Below the pieces are notes generated by a model, which saw nothing but the letters and a program-made list of their open reading frames with translations, was not told the origin of the DNA and ran no database searches. Below are positions 59,088 to 64,000 of a DNA stretch of 64,000 bases, piece by piece (within the stretch, counting starts at the first letter, position 1; each line of letters begins with the position of its first letter). Position numbers and translations under genes: made by a program. This DNA comes from Suillus spraguei. Taxonomy: Eukaryota; Basidiomycota; Agaricomycetes; Boletales; Suillaceae. The DNA is taken from assembly GCA_016800925.1 (NCBI GenBank), contig JABCPU010000263.1, positions 30,819 through 94,818 of the forward strand, written 5' to 3'.

Positions 59088-61113
59088 ATGGCGCCTCCCA
59101 AGTGGACAACAAAAGAACAAGAGGAATGGCTCGAACCGTGGTATGAAAAATACTCCATCAAGCTGAGCGAGAAGTGCAGAAACTTCAGCAACTTCTTTGC
59201 GGACCTGAACGAGCAATGGTTTGACGCCTTCCCAGAGCCTCGCCCCGACAAATGTACAACAGTTGGACCACTGATGAAAGAAGAATGGGATGAGGCAGTT
59301 GATGCACGCAAACATGTAAGTGAACTCACTAACGAAACATTTATGAGAGGTTGACGTTGTGATAGAAATTGCACACGCGATTCAAGAACACCTTTAGTGG
59401 GTCGATGGCCGGACGACAGGCGAAGGCGAAAGCGAAGGATACCTTCGATGTCGTGGTACGAAGGATGACTGAGAGCGAAAAGCCCACTCGCACACTTCAA
59501 GAACATGAAGCTTATTCTAGACTTTACTACACTGACCGCATCCAACAATCAGTTCAAGAGACACTGAAATTGGCAGAAGAGCAACAGCCACTCACCAAAG
59601 GTCAGCGTGTAGCCCTACTTAAAAAGGAGACAGCGGCTCTCTACGCAGGCGAGTCTGAGGAGGTTAAGATTAAAGTCAAAGAGTACATTGTGGCTCAGAA
59701 GAACCAGCGCATGCACAACCATCCGGAGACTTGGAGCATCGAAGATCAAAAGCAGTAAGTACTTTGCACTGAAGCAGTCTTTGAATAAGCTGACTCACAA
59801 TCACAGGAATCTTAAAAATTTGGCCGCAGTTGTGAACCAGCTCCTTAAAGGCCTTGCAGATACCACTGGCCTGGCATTTAGCCTTCTGGTGGGCGGTCCC
59901 TCAGCAGAGTTGGGAGGCCTGATTGATGTGTGGAGGTGAGTTGAATTTATGCGTGACTGAATGAAAAATTTTTAACACACCCCAACAGTTTCCATGTTGG
60001 ACAGACAGCGCTAGGGAATGACTTCAGTCAAGCATACCCTGACTTCGAAAGCAAGATTATCGCACCATTTCGCGATTACCTGTATCGTGTGTACCGTAAG
60101 TATCACTCTGGTGGAATTCAGATATTCATGTAACTTACTATGTTTAAACTTCACAGCGGATGCTGCAGAGTTGAAGGGGGAAACGGGAACCTCCAAGAGC
60201 CCAACTGCACATGTGGGTGAGATAACACCAGGTCCTGGTAGTAGTAGTACGTCATATCTCATCTATCAATCATGTGACAGCATTTTTGAACACGGACTTA
60301 GCCGAATTTTCTTTGCCGCCATCGTTTCTGCCAGAGGCCATTGATTATGATGCTGCTGAGCATGCGCAGCTCGACTGGATGTCTGACGATTACCTCAATA
60401 GGTTACAACAAATGTCTATGGGCATTCTTCCAGGTGCGCCGGTTGCAGGTCTGGCTGACCCTCTCACAGATGCACCCATTGCGTCGCCTCCCATTGCGTC
60501 GCCTCCCATCGTGTCTCGCCCTATCATGTCTCCTCCCGTCATGTTGCCTCCCATTGTGCCTCCCCCTATCGTGTTGCCTCCCGTCATGCCCCCCCCTATC
60601 GTGTTGCCTCTCGTTGTGCCTCCCGCTCTCGTGTTGCCTCCCGTCGTGTCTCCTGTTGTGTCGCCTCCTCCCGTCGTGTCTCCTCCCATTGTGTCTCCTC
60701 CCGTTGTGTCTCCTCCTCCCGTTGTGTCTCCTCCCGTGGTGTCGTCGCCTCCTCCCGTGGTGTCGTCGCCTCCTCCCGTGGTGTCGTCGCCTCCTCCCGT
60801 GGTGTCGCCTCCTCCCAATGTGTTGCCTCCTCCTGTTGTGTCCCCCCCCATCGTGTCGCCTCCCATCATGTCTCCCGACATTGAGTGCCCTCAACCTCGG
60901 CCTTTGCCATGCCGCACCGCCCAAGTTGTCAAAAGGAGTGCAGACATTGTTGAAAGTGGTTCCCGTCGCAGTGGACGAGTCCCCATGCCCTCCACACGCA
61001 ATATCATTGCAAACTCGATTGGAGATAACGTCAAGGATAACTTGCAACCTGCGCCAACTCTTAAACGTGTACGCGAAGCTCAAACAGCAGGCCCTTCACG
61101 TCAACATAAGTAA
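59088..61113 (+). CDS. KDZ-neighbour protein with Pro-rich repeat tail
   Basis: Starts MAPPKWTTKEQEEWLEPWYE, then LNEQWFDAFPEPRPDKC, a WTTxEQ...FF...WFxxFPEP-type head that recurs in agaricomycete multi-copy proteins. Exon 1 is 59088-59315, exon 2 starts 59366. Next come helical parts KAKAKDTFDVVVRRMTES, YAGESEEVKIKVKEYIVAQK, and NLKNLAAVVNQLLKGLADTT with LAFSLLVGGPSAELGGL. After AAELKGETGTSKSPT the chain has an acidic FLPEAIDYDAAEH stretch and about 130 residues of PPIVSPPV-type repeats. The tail is basic (VKRSADIVESGSRRSGRVPM). Around 560 residues, six exons. No catalytic motif. I infer an element-encoded accessory protein; host gene remains possible. Confidence 0.6.
60480..60880 (+). repeat. 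Coding minisatellite, C/T-rich, Pro-rich repeats
   Basis: Variants of GTGTCGCCTCCTCCCGT and similar 15-24-bp units, always in frame, encode the (S/L)PP(I/V)(V/M) repeats. The strand is about 90 per cent pyrimidine plus G, with very few A. The antisense frame through it gives an artefactual Gly/Asp/Thr-rich open reading. Confidence 0.85.
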
Positions 61114-61540
61114 GTTTATCATTTCTACTACCGGTATGTCAGGGCTTAATGTAGATATAGAAGGGGTAAGTCATGAGCTTTTGTAGTTTCATCTTGTAGG
61201 ACTGGTTTGTCGCTTTGATTCTTGTTATGTATAAAAATAATACAATTTTTTTGGTGTAATAAAGTGTTTGGAGCTTGATCTCGCCCCCAAGCAGGTCACG
61301 TGACAATGTTGGACCTTCAGAACTTCAAGTTAGCTAGAACAGCGCCCGCTGGTCATGGTAAACGGCAGTCGTATCCGTAGATTCTTAAATTGTCCACTTG
61401 AGTTACACTACAAAAAATTCTACAAGTTGAATCTGAACGGCTTTTACATGCATAAAATAATTTTGATTGTGAGTGTCATAATGGAGACAGGCGCGGCAGC
61501 ACCTAGTGGAAGTACTGCCAGTGTCTGCTGGTACACTTTC

Positions 61541-61842
61541 CAAAACAGCAGAAAAATTGTAGAATATAACAGAATTGTAATCTGGTAGGCAGTGGGTTAT
61601 AGAGGCAGGTGGATGGGAGGGCGGGAGGAGTAGGGCGGGAGGAGTGTTGAATGTTGAATGTTGAAACATTGATCGAGTTGACGCAAAAACAGCACAAAAG
61701 ATATAGAATATAAAAGAAATGTGATCTGGTAGGCGGTGGGTTATAGAGGCAGGTGGATGGGAGGGCGGGAGGCAGGAGGAGTAGGGTGGGAGGAGTGTTG
61801 AACGTTGAACATTGAATGTTGAAACGTTGATCGAGTTGACGC
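61541..61842. repeat. Two tandem units of about 144-158 bp
   Basis: Unit 1 61541-61684 and unit 2 61685-61842 share AAAACAGCA, ATAGAATATAA.AGAA, GTGGGTTATAGAGGCAGGTG, GGGAGGGCGGGAGG and GTTGATCGAGTTGACGC. Unit 2 has additional short duplications of GGAGGCAGGAGG and of GTTGAA.GTTGAA. The copies are about 85 per cent alike. Confidence 0.8.
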
Positions 61843-62110
61843 AATCACGTGATGTTCATGGTTGAAAATTTTGACCTGCGGCTAAGTGGTTAGTATAGGC
61901 TGTAACCGTGAGAATTTGGACTTAGAACATTTTTCAAGGCGTATGAGCTCATATGACGGTTGATTGGAAATTAACAATGCCCCATATCATGAGGTATCGA
62001 GATCTGGCCGGTGAAGTAAGCTATCGCCAATCAACTTCTATTGATGCCACTGGAAGGAGGAAAATATGTACCCTTTCTGATATTCAACCCCTGGTTGGGT
62101 GGTGGTTTGT

Positions 62111-62212
62111 AAGCATGGCAAGTACCGAGAAGGTACCTGATGATTCGCACGCAGGATTTATAAGCATGGCAAGTACCGAGAAGGTAGCTGGTGATTCGCG
62201 CGCAGGATACAT
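62111..62212. repeat. 51-bp direct tandem repeat (two units)
   Basis: Units 62111-62161 and 62162-62212 share AAGCATGGCAAGTACCGAG and differ at few bases. As 51 is a multiple of three, a + strand frame (61953-62444) stays open and would carry two 17-residue SMASTEKV..DS.AG.I repeats. The frame overlaps the integrase 3' end and is otherwise unsupported. Confidence 0.75.
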
Positions 62213-62266
62213 CCAGGTTGGACAATGGATAATTATACATTCTATTGTATCGGAATTAATGGATTA

Positions 62267-63940
62267 CTATCCTTTTAAGATATATCTATATAGCATCATG
62301 GGCTGGGCGGCACCTTCATTTTCCGTCCGAGTCAGTAGTAAGTTGGGATGTGGGTTCTCTGCAAGCTGTACAGCAGACAGCACATTCCTATATACAGTCC
62401 AAACTGATGACCGAGTCACTGCAGGGCGCCCCATTGCATCATAACAATGCTCGATAAAGTTGCCAAGCATAGGTGGGACAAGGTCGAATACCGGGTTGGA
62501 AGCATCGATATAGACATTGCGAACGTAGTCGATGCCCTCGCGATCTATAGAAACCTAGTTGGCATAGTCAAGTAAGCCTTTGTGTGCGGTCACTTGTGGC
62601 AAATGAATACCTTGAAATCCAATGCTCCGAAATCTTCGGGAGAATGGTAGATAAGAGTTGGGACACCGTGTGGGAGTACCTAGGGGGATTGTAAGCACAC
62701 ATTTTAATGAGACAGAAATAAGTAGATACCTTGTTGCGGTCACGCCTCTTGGCGGAATTGTTCACTCGGTCTCTATAAGCGTCAAGCTCCTGCTGCAGCC
62801 AGGGTATAAAAACCCAACGAAAAATCATCCTAGAAGACAACAAGACATATAAGGGCATAGGACCATAAGACAAGCGCTACGTACATTTGGAGAGTATCCG
62901 CTGAGTCGTACCAACCCTCAATGACACCTTCGTCCAGCAAATTCTCGAAGCCAGGTGTGAACCTACGCCGGAGTTGTGACCAAGTGATTTCCGGCATTAC
63001 GTTTTTCTTCGTGCGCATCCAACGATGTTGCAGAGTTCCTTGCAGGGTTGGGTCATAGCGCTGGCGAAGAAGCGTCTGCGCGTTCGCAATGCCATAATTT
63101 TCGGACCCTAAATCGGATTGAGTGATCAGCGGCATATCTAGCACTTGCGTCAGTGAAGTATTTACAAATGGCATATCACTCACGGCCAAGTTCTGCGATT
63201 GTGTCGAGATAGTAGTTGAGGATTAACTGTGGGTTTCTGTTAGAATGCCAAACTCGGATCCACATTATCCGCCCTGAAAACGGCTCGATTCCAGTGTGAA
63301 GACCGAGCCCAAATCTGAGCCATTTGTCGTGCTGGTCAACGGCAAAGAGATCGTTAACGCCAGCTGCCCAGAAGCGCTTTCGTTTCAATTTTCTGGCCTT
63401 ACGTTGTCGCACGAGTTCTGGTTCATAGGCAGCGAAGTAAGACATCATGACTGATCTATTATAGTCACGGTTGCGATGTCAGTCTTTGACAAACAGATCA
63501 ACTTGACAAAATTACCTAGATACACTCATACTCTTTTCGTGAAAGAGCAGACTGATCATCTCTCGTGTTCCGGCGTGAGGGTACATCTTGCGAAGATCCG
63601 TCACAGCTTCGTGGATTGTTTCTATAGTGTGACCCTGCCGGCGAGACCGTTCAAGGCCCATGTCCACACGGATTTGACGAAACTTTGTGAGTCTAGGATA
63701 GTTATGAGCAATTAAGTCAGCTAATCATAAATATCGTATACGTACCCGATACCGTAGCGTTCTGTATTGAAATGTTTTTGTAAGGCCTGGACGATTTCTT
63801 TGTCGTTGAGCCGTGTCTTCCAATAGCGTAGTATATGAGGCGCGAGTTCATCTAAGGGGGCTAGGATGAAGATCAAAGTCAGGGAGTGGTATTGAAGCGA
63901 ATGCGCCACACTTACGTGTTGGTTTATGCTGGTTGGGCAT
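62267..63940 (-). CDS. Integrase-core (rve/DDE) protein of agaricomycetes
   Basis: A DDE-type integrase/transposase of a family widespread in agaricomycetes, often annotated as integrase core domain. Start MPNQHKPT at 63940, then HILRYWKTRLNDKEIVQALQ and HEAVTDLRKMYPHAGTREMI (helix-turn-helix-like front), then AGVNDLFAVDQHDKWLRFGL (first Asp), PLITQSDLGSENYGIANAQT (second Asp) and FRWVFIPWLQQELDAYRDRV (Glu). After the DDE comes NKVLPHGVPTLIYHSPEDFG and VYIDASNPVFDLVPPMLGNF. Exons join by GT-AG introns at, for example, 63184-63116 region, 62880-62830 and 62740-62693. About 420 residues. The catalytic triad looks complete. It may be domesticated or mobile; the stretch upstream of 63940 is the window end. 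Confidence 0.75.
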
Positions 63941-64000
63941 GATAAGGGGTGCAGGACGGTATGGTCCCACTTTACGATGCTGTTATATTTATTATCTCCG
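63941..64000. other. Window end, 5' flank of the integrase gene
   Basis: 60 bp without a recognised feature. Confidence 0.4.

Noticed and set aside
60390..61083. Long antisense open frames rich in Gly/Asp/Thr or His/Arg
   Set aside because: They are the reverse reading of the Pro-rich minisatellite; the repeat has no stops in several frames. The + strand frame joins to well-formed exons, the antisense does not.
53060..61300. Terminal inverted repeats and target duplication for the KDZ element
   Set aside because: I compared flanks by eye (53060-53290 against 61190-61350) and found only short matches such as GGTCCA..GTCACG, not enough to claim ends.
1..64000. CRISPR array, phage or bacterial operon
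   Set aside because: Dense spliceosomal introns and fungal gene content exclude a prokaryotic source; no regularly spaced repeat array is present.

Overview
The window is a gene-dense piece of a filamentous basidiomycete genome, most likely an agaricomycete. Three things point there: nearly every gene is cut by many introns of about 45-75 nt; the protein set (Med16, Clr4-type methyltransferase, mitochondrial transhydrogenase, multicopper-type spacing of housekeeping genes) is fungal; and the right end carries a KDZ transposase with a CxC-type cysteine cluster and a large rve-type integrase, both typical of agaricomycete genomes. No coordinates here come from a database: exon joins were worked out by reading frame and splice signals, and product names from recognised motifs.

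Region 1 (1-17.7 kb) is housekeeping: mitochondrial ribosomal protein mL44 (-), proteasome assembly chaperone PSMG3 (-), Mediator subunit Med16 (+, divergent from PSMG3), tRNA pseudouridine synthase Pus4/TruB (+), a dihydrodipicolinate-synthase/HOGA-like aldolase (+), the single-chain proton-pumping NAD(P) transhydrogenase (+) and a UDP-galactose-type Golgi transporter (-).

Region 2 (18-34.6 kb) is dominated by chromatin and DNA-repair genes: a single-pass membrane protein (-), a Rad9/Crb2/53BP1-like Tudor-BRCT checkpoint mediator (+), a chromodomain protein (+), a Lin1/CD2BP2-like GYF protein with an apparent frameshift (+), RAD54 (-) and, divergent from it, a Clr4/SUV39-type H3K9 methyltransferase (+). 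The RAD54/KMT1 intergenic space holds three perfect ACGCGT boxes, so both may be G1/S regulated.

Region 3 (34.7-52.1 kb) is mixed: two decayed tandem paralogues of an unknown family, a PQ-loop transporter, a LisH-CTLH protein, a leucine-rich-repeat-like protein, ribosomal protein L7 with an intronic C/D snoRNA, a histidine acid phosphatase (phytase-like), a SAM methyltransferase and an Old Yellow Enzyme. A 50-bp fold-back hairpin lies just before the last of these.

Region 4 (52.1-64 kb) is accessory DNA: three tandem tRNA-Leu-derived units, short tandem repeats, an apparently intact KDZ transposase, two companion genes that share a divergent promoter beside it (one with a long Pro-rich minisatellite), further tandem repeats, and an integrase-core gene. 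The KDZ gene and its two neighbours are the best candidate for a little-described mobile system in the window.
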